From the NCBI RefSeq assembly GCF_954871325.1, contig NC_088775.1, forward strand, positions 39,161,561 through 39,225,560: a stretch of 64,000 nucleotides of DNA. The letters run 5' to 3'. Position numbers and translations under genes: made by a program. This stretch comes from Gordionus sp. m RMFG-2023 (lineage: Eukaryota > Nematomorpha > Gordioida > Chordodea > Parachordodidae). Shown one piece after another: positions 34,709-45,256 of the stretch. Each line of letters begins with the position of its first letter. Positions within the stretch are counted from its first letter, which is position 1. The notes under the pieces were generated by a model. The model had not been told where the DNA came from. It searched no databases and saw only the letters and a list, made by a program, of their open reading frames with translations.

Positions 34709-37700
34709 CAGCGTCTACATAAGCGGGGGGGGGGGTAGAAACAGTTTGCATCCAAATATCCTAAAAGGGGGTAGGGGTAGGCATCAGTTGGGGGGTAGGG
34801 TAAAAATATTTAGAATGTTATCTACTACATTTTTGAATTATATGTGAATAAAGTTTGCTTAATTATTTATAATATAATAATAGATCTATTATAATAGAGA
34901 TAGATTACTAAACATCAACGTTACAATCATAATATATTTGTTCATTCATTAAAATAGTAGATCAGCTGGACTCGCCATTTTGTCAACATTTAAGATAATT
35001 ATTTTCATATTTACAAATTTCTTGAAATTAAAACAACAAAAATATATAATACAATTTTATGATCCAAATTGATGTTATTTGAAAATATGTTATTTTAAAA
35101 AGATTTTTCAATATTTGAAGATATTTGCCATCCATATTTTCCTAAAAAGTATATTAATAATTTATGAATTATAATTGCCTTTTCTTCTTTTATGGAATCT
35201 ATAAATAATAATAAAAATCTTTTCATACGTAGATTTTAATCATATTACACCATTTTTAAAACATCTATTTTATTATTAATATATTATTACATCATTAAAT
35301 TATAGATATTTTTATTAAATCATCTTTTTAAAATGGATATAAATTTTTTAAATCAGATGCCAAGCAATAAGATAAATTACAAGGTAAAATGCTTACATAC
35401 AGGCTGCAACTCCAATAAGATTAGAAAAGACAAAATTAATTTACATTACAAAACAAGACATCCTAATAGTGATGTAAAGTTTGAGGTAATAGCAATTAAA
35501 AAAGATAAGGTTTGGAACAAACTTGGTCCAAATGCAAATAATCTCAAAATAACTAATGGAATCAATACTCAATTTAAAAAAAATAAATCAATTGCAACAT
35601 ATTTTCAAAAGGTTAAACTATTTTTTGATTTTTATACATGCTTTTTATATCATATTTAAGTGATCAATATATAATTTTAAACACTTTAAGGAAATTGACT
35701 CTCCATTAGATACTCTTAAGATAAATCTACCACAACCATTACATAATATTATCACACTAAATCAAGATGAAGAAGTTTTTTTAAGTATTTATACTATAAT
35801 TTATTCATTTGATCTAAAGAAAACTTATAATATGGAGACTGCATTCATTTTTAAGGACAAAGAAGTAATTATTTCAAAATATTAAAAATGACCATTTTTT
35901 ATATTTAAAATTAATAGCAATCTCATTTAGATGCCCCCTATCCAGAAATTATTCCATTCTTGGATGATGAAACATGAGTATTATAATTTAAAAAAAAAAT
36001 TTTTTTAAAGAATCTGACAAAGCATTTACAATTTAATAAATTAATATTCTCTTTTCAAAATATAGAAAATCGAAAATATGCCTAGAAGTTCTAATTTAGA
36101 CAACCCAGAAAAAATATTTGGAAATTTATTAACAATTAAAGAAGTTTATAATTTAAATATTATTTAATAATGTCTTTAAAGGGTAAAAATGATGATATTG
36201 ATATGCAAGCATTAGAATCAATTTATATAGATAAAGTAATAACCTTAAGCTATCTATACATTTTAAATTATACAGTTACCAAACAAAGCTAAAATAACTC
36301 CTTTATCATATGAAGATAATGAAAAAAATATTATTTCTTTATATAGGGAAAAGAATCCTACATTTTTTTAGATTTAGAATGTCAAAAAATATGATTGATT
36401 TTATAATTCAATTTGGTCCACTACAACCAAGTTCCAATGAATTTATTTATCCAAAAACTCATAACAGGTTGGTTTAATAAATTATTGCTGCAATATTACT
36501 TATATATTATTAATTATTCAAGAATTATGTATATATTCATATATTGCTTTTAATGTAGGAGCATGAAAGATGCCTATTATAAAAAAAATTATGACAAATC
36601 ATTTTCTCAAAGAAAATGGCTATCATATAGCTCTATTTTGGATAAAGTATTCTGTATCCTCTGTATTATGTTTGGAAGTCATCAAGCAAGCATGCAATGG
36701 ACTCATAAAGGTGCAGATAGCTGGAATAATTTAGTCCGGGATATGGAGAGACATGAAACATCCCCTGTTCATGCAGATTGTGAATATGTACATATGGCAT
36801 GGATTTCTCGGGGGCGTATTGATGACCACATTTTATTCAACCGAGAGGAAATTATAACCCAAAATCGTTATATTATCCATAATATAATTGATGCTATTGT
36901 GTATTTAATACGGGGCAATATTGCTTTTTGGGGAAGCAATTCTCATGATGGTAATTTTTCAAGACTTATAACTTTGATCTCAAAGAATGTTTCAGTATTA
37001 AGAGCATATCTAGAGAAAAATATTAGTTCACGAGGAAAAAGTGGTAATAAAATATTAAGGCCACAAATAAACTTCATATCTATGGCCATGTTAAAAAATT
37101 GGATGAGATAATAAAAATATTGAATGAAATAATTAAACAAAGTATTTCAAATTGTGCCTTTAGCTTAATATTAGATGGTACATATGATATTTCAAAAAAG
37201 GAATGTGTTGCCTTAATTATAAGGTATATACAAGAATATCCACACCCACACCCAGTAGAAAGAATCATTAATATTTTTACAACTTCTGACACAACAGGAG
37301 AAAATATTAAAAATAATGTTCTAACTAAATTAAAGGCATTACATCTGGGCAAAATATGGATGGTGCTAGTAATATGAGAGGTGTTAATAAGGGAGTACAG
37401 GCTTTAATATTTAAAGAAGCTCCTAAAGTTATTTATGTCTGGTGCCATGCTCATAGGCTTAATTTAATTGTTATTTGTATATGTGGATATGAATGAAATT
37501 AAAAAAACTTTGGGAATTTTAGATGAATTATATAATTTTATGAATGGAATTAAACGCCAGGGTGTTTTTACCAATTTCAAATGCAAAAAACCAAAAAATC
37601 TCTCAAAAGAATAAAAAACACAACAAGGTAAATAAATATAATTTTTTTAAGAATTTTATTTATTTTCAGAAATTGGGCATCATCTTTCAAAGCATTACAA

Positions 37701-39379
37701 ATTTTTTTAGATGTTTATGAATATATAATAGCCTCCTTGACAGAGTTAAGCAATTCCGATGACGCAATCACATTTTTAATTTCTGAGGGATTGCTATCTA
37801 GAATAAAACGATATGATTTTATTTTAGGATTATTTATTTTAAGAATAATCTTAAAATGTACACATGAAACTTGCATTGAAATACATTTTCTAATTAAGCA
37901 AATGGTGATAATATATTAACATCATTACATACCGATGTTAAATCATTTATGGATAAAAATAATGCTACAACCGATATTTATAATATTAAGTCAATATTTA
38001 AATTGGATCAAAAAGAGTTTGATAATTATATTGAACAACAAAAAGAAAAGTTTATGAAAAGTATATTTTAAAATAATATATATTTTTTTAGATATATAAA
38101 TGAAAATTTTTACCCAGTGATTAATATGATCATTGAACAATTAAATGAAAGATTTAATTATGAATCATTAAACTTTTTAAATCAGATCTCTATTTTTACT
38201 CCTGCGGGATTAGCAGATAATGAGAATATAGAAATTTCCCAGATATCTGAAATTGTGTTTATATAATTTTGATGCACAGAAAATTATAGATGAATTTTCC
38301 AATTTTAGACCATTATACTTAGATTCCTTATCAATCATTTATAGTAAAGATTTAATCAATATTAGAAAAAATGATACCTTATATGATGAAAGTTATTAAT
38401 TTTATTAACAACTTAATTTTAATATATGTTTATAGGTGAAAACATTATAAATGATAGTAAAATGACCGAAACAAAAAGATGGCTGAAATATTGATTTATT
38501 CTGCCATATAGATTATTAATTAAATCAAGTTCTTTTCCTTATCTTAAAACGTTATATAAATATCTTATAACCCTCCCCACCACCTCATGCTCTGCTGAAA
38601 GAGCTATGAGTAAAGTCAAAATTGTTAAAACACGTATTCGAAATAAAATCTCTGATTCTTTTTTAGAAAATTTATTATTAATATCAAGTGAAATTGATAT
38701 ATATGATACATTTAAAATATAAGATATTATTACAGATTTCGCGTTAACTTCTAAAAGACTATCTAATCTTTTAATTGGATAATCCTTTTTTTTCAATATT
38801 AAACAGCAATAAATTTAGACATTTGGCATTATAATTCCCTTTTTTCAATATTTGAATAAATTTGGATTACTAATCCCTTATTAGTTAGTCATTTTTAATT
38901 AGTCTTTTTCTGCACATATATTTATATTCCTTATGTTATATCTTTAACATTAAAAAAATTTATTATGTAGCAATTATAATATCCATTTTTTTTAAATATT
39001 AAATAGCAATAAATTTAGACATTTTGCATTATAATTCCCTTTTTTATTTGAATAAATTTGGATTACTAGTATTAGTTAGTTATTTATAATTAGTCTTTTT
39101 CTGCACACATATTTATATTCCTTATGTTATATATATTTTTAACATTAAAAAAATTATAAATAAAATAAAATTATTATGTGGAAATTAAAATATATAATTT
39201 TTTAAATTTCGATAATTTTTATACCAATAAATATTCTTCCTGTAATCTATATATCATTATTTCATAAAATATTTAGACCTATATTTATAAGATTATAATT
39301 TGCAAATTTTTTTAGGGGGGTAGGCTGAGGTTTTTGAGGGGGGTTTGCATCCAGTGAAAATCCTGTCATGTAGACGCTG
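34709..39379 (+). mobile_element. hAT transposon, 4671 bp, perfect 8-bp target duplication
   Basis: Ends are CAGCGTCTACAT and ATGTAGACGCTG. Both flanks read CTATCAGT (34701-34708 and 39380-39387). G-rich sub-terminal parts (GCGGGGGGGGGG at the left, AGGGGGGTAGGC and GAGGGGGGTTTGC at the right) face inward. It sits inside an intron of the Ginger1-like gene whose flanking exons (39785 and 34634) still splice in frame. It carries a ZMYM1-like hAT transposase relic (35333-38722). A short repeat in its 3' part (38790-38960 and 38990-39130) is a local duplication. Confidence 0.96.
35333..38722 (+). pseudogene. ZMYM1/DUF4371-like hAT transposase, broken
   Basis: The exon at 35333-35659 has a zinc-finger pattern (CLHTGCNSNKIRKDKINLHY then KTRH). 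The part at 36376-36466 (MIDFIIQFGPLQPSSNEF) joins across a 92-bp intron (36467-36558) to 36559-37111. That exon holds a TTF-type region (RKWLSYSSILDKVFCILC, then MFGSH, W and RHETSPVH). After a frameshift near 37090, FSLILDGTYDISKKECVAL carries the first catalytic Asp. MDGASNMRGVNKGVQALI and VIYVWCHAHRLNLIV (37350-37470) carry the second Asp and the CxxH word. FYPVINMIIEQLNERFNYES is near 38105. The C-terminal dimerisation part near 38535-38722 reads TLPTTSCSAERAMSKVKIVK and ENLLLISSEIDIYDTFKI. Stops and shifts break the gene several times. Confidence 0.85.
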
Positions 39380-40419
39380 CTATCAGTTAAAAGAAAGAGT
39401 ATATTGGTACTATGATTTTAAAGTCATAAATTCATTTTGAGAAGTGGTGCAAGCTTTTTGGGCCATATCAGGTTAATGGCCTATATTTAAAAATATTCTA
39501 TAAATTGAAAGAGATTTTTATATTGAGTACATCCCTGCTTATAAATTGCAAAATTAAAAAAAGATGAGGCAATTACAAATTCATTTTGTAACATAAGTAT
39601 CAAGCATATAAAAAAATATTTAAATAAAAAAGATGAGCAATTACAAATTCATTTTGTTATAATCATCTATATCTTAAGGTAGTTTTACAACCCTTATTCT
39701 GATATTTATATAGAATTCTATGTTTTTCACAAAATACAATACTTTAACCAGTTTATAAAATTATGTTAAATAGTGTAAATATACCTTTCAACTAATTTAT
39801 CATATGTCTTGTTGATTCCAAAATGACCTGATAATGACATTTCTGTGATATTTGTGTCACATCCTCCATGGAATGAAACTAAAATATTATGTTGTCGACT
39901 GATGAGTGAGATTACCTCAGCATTATGTAGGTGATGGTAGAGTTTGCCATTCTTTAAGGAAAACTTGGCACATTTAACTCTAAGGTTTCTTTTCAACCCA
40001 TGATCTCTGATATAGGAGGTTGGGTAAGTTTTGGATTTAAGGTAATTATAAACATTGACAATATTGATATTCACTATTTTATATATTTATAATATAATAA
40101 TGATAATATTTACTTGAAATTTTGAAATTAGGATGTCAATCTATACAAACAAGATTAATAAAATTAAAATTCGATTCAAATTTAATTTGGAAAATCAAAA
40201 TTAATATCAAAAATTAAATTTATAAGAATTTCAGTAATAAAAAAAACAGTATGATCATATAACTCTCCCTATCAATTAACATTGTAATTAAGATTTTTGT
40301 TATTAATTAACTCCCTCCTTAACACTGTTTATCAAAGGGGGAGTTAATCTATCATAGTTACAACTTAACTCAGAGGTATATGATAAGGGGAGTTAATTAA
40401 TCACGCTAAAGTGCGGAAA

Positions 40420-40860
40420 CGGGTGCAAAACACATTTTGGTGCCACCGTGTCATTCGAGTTCGAATGGGCAGGCGGGGAGAATGGTAGCTATGGTCAAGA
40501 ATTGGTTGAGAAAATCAAAAGACGGAGGCCGAGAGATTTGGGTGGCAGTGGCGTATTACATTAACAGTAAAAAGGGAAGGAGCAATCGCCAGCGGAGAAG
40601 GTTTTAGGAAGGATAACCAGATTGGTTGGACTCGCTTAGACCCGTAATGCAAAGAGAGGGGGGGGGGCTGACCGAGACAAAGGATGTTATGAATTTATGG
40701 TATGGGCAAGAATATTTGGTGGTAGCAAAAAACGGGAGTCCGGGGTGATTGTGTAAGTAGAGTAGAGTTTGCTGATGGAAGAGAAGGTGTTCGACACAGG
40801 GATTAGCTTCGCAGAAGGATAGAGCCGGAAAAGTTGACAGGAGTATCAAGGGACGTAAGG
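40420..40860 (+). pseudogene. Gypsy integrase, C-terminal part (resumes after the Ginger1-like element)
   Basis: The frame near 40440-40615 reads SNGQAGRMVAMVKNWLRK then REIWVAVAYYINSKKGRSN. This fits the catalytic-Glu part of Gypsy integrases, although the usual Glu (AERM) is changed to Gly (AGRM). A later fragment reads KDVMNLWYGQEYLVVAKNG. It follows directly on the interrupted segment at 27860-28000 in Gypsy order, but part of the core between them is missing. Confidence 0.7.
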
Positions 40861-41430
40861 GGTCAATAATTTAATTATATAAGAAAATAAGTGATTTTTA
40901 AAAATTATAAAAGTATATATGTATTAATATTAATAAGTTAATTAAATGAATACATTTTTTTCTTGGAGCGAATATTATCCCTCGGGTTCTATCTTAATGG
41001 GAATTAATAGGAATTGGGAAAGAATATTATCATTGACATTTTAGGATAATGACCAGTAAATTTTCTAATTAATTGCGTTCTTTTGTATTATATTATGAAG
41101 AGTTATGTGGTACAAATTTTTTTAGCAGTGGCAAGCTAATCGGGGGTTATGCGGTATATATTTCGGAATAGAAATTGAGAGCTATCTGATATGTGTTTTT
41201 TTTAAAAAAGAAATTTTCTCAAATTGATTAGAGGATTATCTAATACTTGAATGACGGGGAGTACTTACTTAAGCAAGGAATTTCCAATAGATGTACGACA
41301 ATGCTGGATTTTCGAGGGCGTTGAAATATACTTGATCGTAGGACCAAGAAAGACGCGGGATAATTGGATGGGCATAGAAATTTCTGCGGGAAGAAGCCAG
41401 CAAGAACTAATGAAGATGCTATAATTGTCA
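40861..41430. other. Gypsy 3' region, mostly AT-rich, no gene resolved
   Basis: From 40860 to about 41000 the base composition drops back to AT-rich, unlike the surrounding Gypsy sequence, so a small insertion here is likely. GC-richer stretches after 41270 look like Gypsy again. No domain is recognised. Confidence 0.45.
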
Positions 41431-41790
41431 GGAGAGGGGAAATCTAGTTTGCAGCTGTCCCCAATGGAGAATAAAAAACGCGGAATCGCAGAAGGAAAAA
41501 AAGTGTGCCCTTAGAGGTAACCAGCTGTGGGTCAGCAGGAGCTATGGATGGGAGTACAGTCGACATTGGACTACCCTGGGAGGCAAATGTGTGTGGGGGG
41601 GGGGGTGAAACAAGACGAAAGAAAGCCAGTAGCGATGCAAAGAGACGAAGGCAAATGGGATGAGCCCATGCCGCCAGGGCTAGGACTGAGTGTGAAAGAG
41701 ACTGGAGGTGATAATGAGGAGGAGAGAGAAGACAGATTGACCGCAACATATGTGGAGAGGAACTTATATACGAATAAAATAAAATAACGT
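41431..41790 (+). other. Purine-rich 3' end of the Gypsy element
   Basis: A GA-rich stretch with a run of 12 G (41594-41605) leads to GAGAGGAACTTATATACGAA and AATAAAATAAAATAACG. The same word is at 24271 near the 5' border. It probably represents the region of the polypurine tract and LTR, but LTR limits cannot be set. Confidence 0.5.
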
Positions 41791-42133
41791 GCGAAGTTCG
41801 ACAATATCCACAAATGAGATGTCAGCATTGTATTTGGATAATATTGCGAATTCGTTATCGCTCCTGCCCAATCACATAATAATAAATGCTGTAAAAATAA
41901 TGAAGGAAAAATGTTATATTTATATTAAATATTTAACCACGTTTGCAAATTATGCTTGTTCATTTCTTGATCCAAGAATCAAAAAAACCTATTTATCAAT
42001 TTTCCTAAATAACCTTGGCTATTATGAAAAATTTAAAACAATATTTGATGACTATAATATATCGAAATCAATATATGATTTCGAAAAAGAGGAGAGTAAC
42101 GAATCAAATTTAATGTCTGAGTCATTTGAATGA
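41789..42133 (+). pseudogene. hAT transposase relic, 3' part (outermost host of the nest)
   Basis: The frame reads LLPNHIIINAVKIMKEKCYIY then YACSFLDPRIKKTYLSIF. This matches the hAT stretch before the dimerisation domain (A..M..K...Y, then LDPRxK). It ends in an acidic run. It lies immediately beyond the 3' border of the Gypsy element and complements the N-terminal hAT part at 22980-24250, so both are inferred to be halves of one gene. Confidence 0.6.
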
Positions 42134-42350
42134 GCTAAGAAGGTAAATAAATACTTATTTATATAGAATACTCATTATAAAACCTCCTGACTAACATTTT
42201 TGAAACTTTATTGGAGAGACTAAATTTAAATATTATGCTTACATTAAACAAAAATTATAATAATTATTGGAGTTAATAAAAATATTTAACATTTAAAAAA
42301 ATAGAGACTTAAGAACTTATAAAATTAATAAAGCATATATTGCAAAATAT
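42134..42350. other. AT-rich spacer
   Basis: No gene seen. It probably contains the 3' tail of the outer hAT relic, but no terminal repeat was identified. Confidence 0.4.
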
Positions 42351-42855
42351 GGTTTCTCTATAAAGACGTAAAACCACATTATTATTATTAAAAAAAATTT
42401 TATATATAATTCTTTTTATAATAAAAATAAAAATAAAAACTTCACCCTTCGCCTTCTATTTTATTTGAAAAAAAATTAGTTTTAAAATTTTGGGTTATAT
42501 TGATGGGGGATTTCTTAACATGTGATGTTAGTGAAATGGGGGATTTATTAAAAAAAATTTTAAGATTATATAAAAATCTCTCTAAAATTCTTTCTTTTTT
42601 ATTAGTTATTCAGAGTCAGATAAAATATAACATTATATATTTTTTTTTAAATATATAATTCTTTATATTAATAAAAAGAAAAACTTCTAACGTTTCCTCG
42701 CCTTCTATTTTTTTTCCTTAAAAAATTTTAAATACCCCTTTATTATAAATCATACATATACATAATCATAATTTTCTTTTTCGTTTTATTTTTTCTTTCA
42801 GATTAAGATATATGAAATTTTTTCTTTATTAAATAAAAAATTTTTAATTAATAAT

Positions 42856-43473
42856 ATGAAAAAAAATTCTCTTATATCTAACTTCTTTTTATTTGACCAA
42901 GACAATATTTTTGCAACATGCAGCTCATGCCATAAAAAGCTCAAATCAATTCCATGTAAGATATTTTAAATATATTTTATTTTTGTTATTGGTTTTTTTA
43001 CAACATCTTTAAATTTTGGTGATCTAAATTTTGCTTCACAATTAGGTATATTATCTAAATTTTTTAAGCTAATTCTTTTTAAGATACTTTGGCCTTTTTA
43101 AAAATTGAATTAAAGGATAATTAAGAAGAATATTATAATTTTTTTTCTAATTTTAAAGTCATTCAACATACTACAAAACCTATATGTAACAAATGATTTA
43201 TTACGGAATTAAAATAAGTTCGATACCAATTATATATACCCCACCAATTGTTTTCTTTTTATATTAGGCCTACCTAGTTTAAAAATGACTTAATAACCTA
43301 CTAATTATATGCATTTTAAAGCGAATCTTAAAAGACATATTTTCAGTCAACATCCTAATATTGCAGCTAATTTAAATTCAAATGAAGTTAACAATTTAGA
43401 TATATCAACATCAAGTTCGCAGTCAAACGAGAAGACATCTCAAACAATTAAAATTGTCATGAGCAAATCGAAA
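42856..43473 (+). CDS. BED-finger exons of the hAT transposase
   Basis: The first exon starts at ATG 42856, reads FLFDQDNIFATCSSCHKKL and reaches a GTAAGA donor at 42956. The second segment (43309-43473) reads HFKANLKRHIFSQHP, then an asparagine/serine-rich linker. Together CSSC and HxxxxH make a BED-type zinc finger, the DNA-binding N-terminus of many hAT transposases. A donor at 43474 (AAA|GTATTT) fits an intron to 45256 that now holds a nested element. The acceptor before the second segment is unclear. Confidence 0.6.
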
Positions 43474-43539
43474 GTATTTTTTATTACATACATTATTAAA
43501 CAATAAAACACTACAATTATGATTATTGTTGGTAAATCG

Positions 43540-45068
43540 CAGAGTTGTTAAAATATACTTTTTAAATGGATCTAGGTAGAGAAATAAATATTAGTCTAAA
43601 AAGTTATAGATACAAATACAATTTTAAAAATGTATCTTGTACAGATACAATTTAAACAATTATCAAGATTGTTGTATCGATTATGTTTTTAAAAAAATTA
43701 TATATGCTTTTTATATAATTATCTAATTTAACTATTACAATTATCCAATTCAATTGATCTTAATAATTAGAGACCTGCAAAAGTTTACCGGCCTCGCACA
43801 AGCAGTATTCGGGCCGTGTACGGGAATAATTTTAAAAAAAATGGGAATCAAGCCAGACTAGGACCTAATTTTTTTTAAACTGGGTGGGGTCGGACCATGT
43901 AATTTTTTTAAATACACCTAAATTTATCAATTTTATAATGAATTTTTTATGTAATATTAAATTATTTGATTTTTATGTAAAATTTAATTATTTGAATTTT
44001 ATTTATAGAAACTAGACGCCATATAACATATGTCTTATATTTTGAGTAATTTTAAAAATTAATTTCAATATTTAAATAAATTTATACCGGGCCGGTCCTG
44101 CAAAATATTTCGGGCCGAGATTGAGATACTATACATTATGCAGATCACTATTAATGATATACTGAAATTTTCAAAGGATTTTAGCATGACAGAATATTAA
44201 TTTTTATTGTTCTTCATGGCAATTTGCAGGTTTATCCTGGTAAGCCAGCTTTTTTCCCTCTGATTTTATATTAAATTAAGATTTATAGCAAATTTTAAAC
44301 ACTCTTTTATAATTTGGGAAAGTTATGAGTATTTATTATATCTACATATTATTTCGATCATGATTTCTTAATTTATATGGGGCTTGATAAACCATAAACA
44401 TCAATTATGGCACTTAATAAGTTTTAATATTTTATATATATATTTTTTATTAAAGTAGTTTTAATTTTTTTTAATATATATCAGACACCTGCAGAAATAC
44501 CATTTGCACGGCCCCGTCAGGATTTTTTTTAAAAAAAATTTTAAAATCCGGCCCGGCCGGTTTTTTTTTAAAAAAATTTTTGGGCCCTGTTCGGAATTTT
44601 TTAAAATCATATTCGACCTGACATATACAAAAATTTACCTATTCGGTATTTTATCATATTTTTCGGCGAGTATTATCATTTAATATGCATATTAGCTAAT
44701 GTTGTTAAACGGCTCGTTTTGTGCCATTTTTAAAAACGGCTAACTCAATATTTTTGCCAGAAATATATTAACTATGCCTCGAAATTTTGAAACTATATGT
44801 CCAGACCTTTGCTCCTTCTTTGAGCAAAATTTTCAGGTTTGCATAATATTTTTCTGAATAAAAAACTAATTAGCCGTTTTTAAAATCGGCTCAAAACGAG
44901 CCATTTAATGAAATAAAATAAATTTTGCATTAAATTATTTTTTATTTATTATTAAAAAGTGTATCAAAATGTATCTTAGAATGAATTTCAAATCAGATAC
45001 AGTTACTTCTTAAATAATATCTAAATACAGATATCTCATTTTTATATCTAGATATTTTAACAACTCTG
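43540..45068. mobile_element. CAGAGTTGTTAA hAT-type element with nested repeats, in the transposase intron
   Basis: It starts CAGAGTTGTTAAAATATAC and ends TTTTAACAACTCTG, the same termini as the MITE at 6212-6386, with ATCTAGATA-like words beside each end. Flanks are GTAAATCG and GTATCGTA, which match only with a small deletion. Inside are fragments of other elements: GC-rich blocks at 43771-44130 and 44484-44640 (CACCTGCAG, GGCCCGG words as in the hAT at 57193-58588), and a 44697-44905 unit with GGCTCGTTTTG / CAAAACGAGCC ends. Confidence 0.75.
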
Positions 45069-45256
45069 GTATCGTATATTTTAATTTTTTAAATGCTATT
45101 TGACTCAGATTTACGTTCAGATAAAAAATTATCTGATTGATAACAAAATAAAATTAAAAGGTATTTTTTAATCTGATTTGATATGAAAGTTGAATTTTGC
45201 AGGACTTTAATTATTAATCTTATCTTAAATCTAAATAATTTTTAAAAAAAATTTAG

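Larger units (their letters stand above)
29435..40075 (-). pseudogene. Ginger1-like transposase: integrase (HHCC, DDE, GPY/F) joined to an OTU cysteine protease
   Basis: Read 40075 to 29435. Exon 40073-39785 holds the HHCC finger start (SGHFGINKTYDKLVER). Exon 34634-34325 reads YWWQGMRQDV, SCDLCQRY and IGVDLCSLPE with the first catalytic Asp. A 45-bp intron (34324-34280) leads to exon 34279-33991 with INDQGREFVNQV (second Asp), SAYHPQANGMVERANRTLQ (Glu) and, after a small deletion or frameshift, MYGRKALLPCE. Exon 33923-33641 has VLVWNNRRAHRKGG and WVGPYTIV. Exon 33599-33510 ends SNLKHYIEGNK, completing a GPY/F unit. Short acidic exons follow (two carry VGIQDQGK and VGVQDQG). The OTU part has GDGNCFFR, a 44-bp intron (29830-29787), CISQEIS, WATEVEILSMATLL and NNHFVRI. 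Catalytic Asp/Cys (DGNC) and His (NNHF) are present. Only a few lesions and two hAT insertions break it. Confidence 0.75.
28001..40412 (-). mobile_element. Ginger1-like DNA transposon (integrase + OTU) with two hAT insertions
   Basis: Gypsy integrase is interrupted at about 28000 and resumes at about 40413, which brackets this element. Its ends have weak inverted similarity (AACGTGATA at the left, TTAATCACGCT at the right), followed inward by AATTAACTCCC on both sides (left near 28030, right near 40390 as the complement and near 40305). The minus-strand gene between 40075 and 29435 encodes an integrase with a GPY/F region and then an OTU protease domain. Without the hATs at 30444-33336 and 34709-39379 the element would be about 4.8 kb. 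Exact ends and the short target duplication could not be fixed. Confidence 0.7.
24251..41790 (+). mobile_element. Gypsy-like LTR retrotransposon, decayed, split by a Ginger1-like element
   Basis: Gag knuckles, protease, reverse transcriptase, RNase H and the start of integrase lie in order between 25050 and 28000. Integrase resumes at about 40420 and runs on to the G-rich 3' part near 41790. The word GAGAGGAACTTATATAC (then RAATAAAATA) occurs at both outer borders (24271 and 41757), a likely trace of the long terminal repeats, but full LTRs cannot be delimited. Coding sequence is G-rich on the plus strand, unlike its AT-rich surroundings. Many stops and frameshifts show that it is an old copy. 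Outer borders are approximate. Confidence 0.65.

Noticed and set aside
40430-40470. TGGTGCCACCGTG as a retroviral-type primer binding site
   Set aside because: In another frame the same stretch belongs to the Gypsy integrase (before SNGQAGRMV), and it is far from any 5' LTR.
24271-41786. Full-length LTRs of the Gypsy element
   Set aside because: Only a word of about 27 bp is shared between the two borders; similarity does not extend, so LTRs cannot be delimited.
41444-41828. Proline/serine-rich open frames on the minus strand
   Set aside because: They are antisense to the purine-rich 3' end of the Gypsy element and have low-complexity composition.
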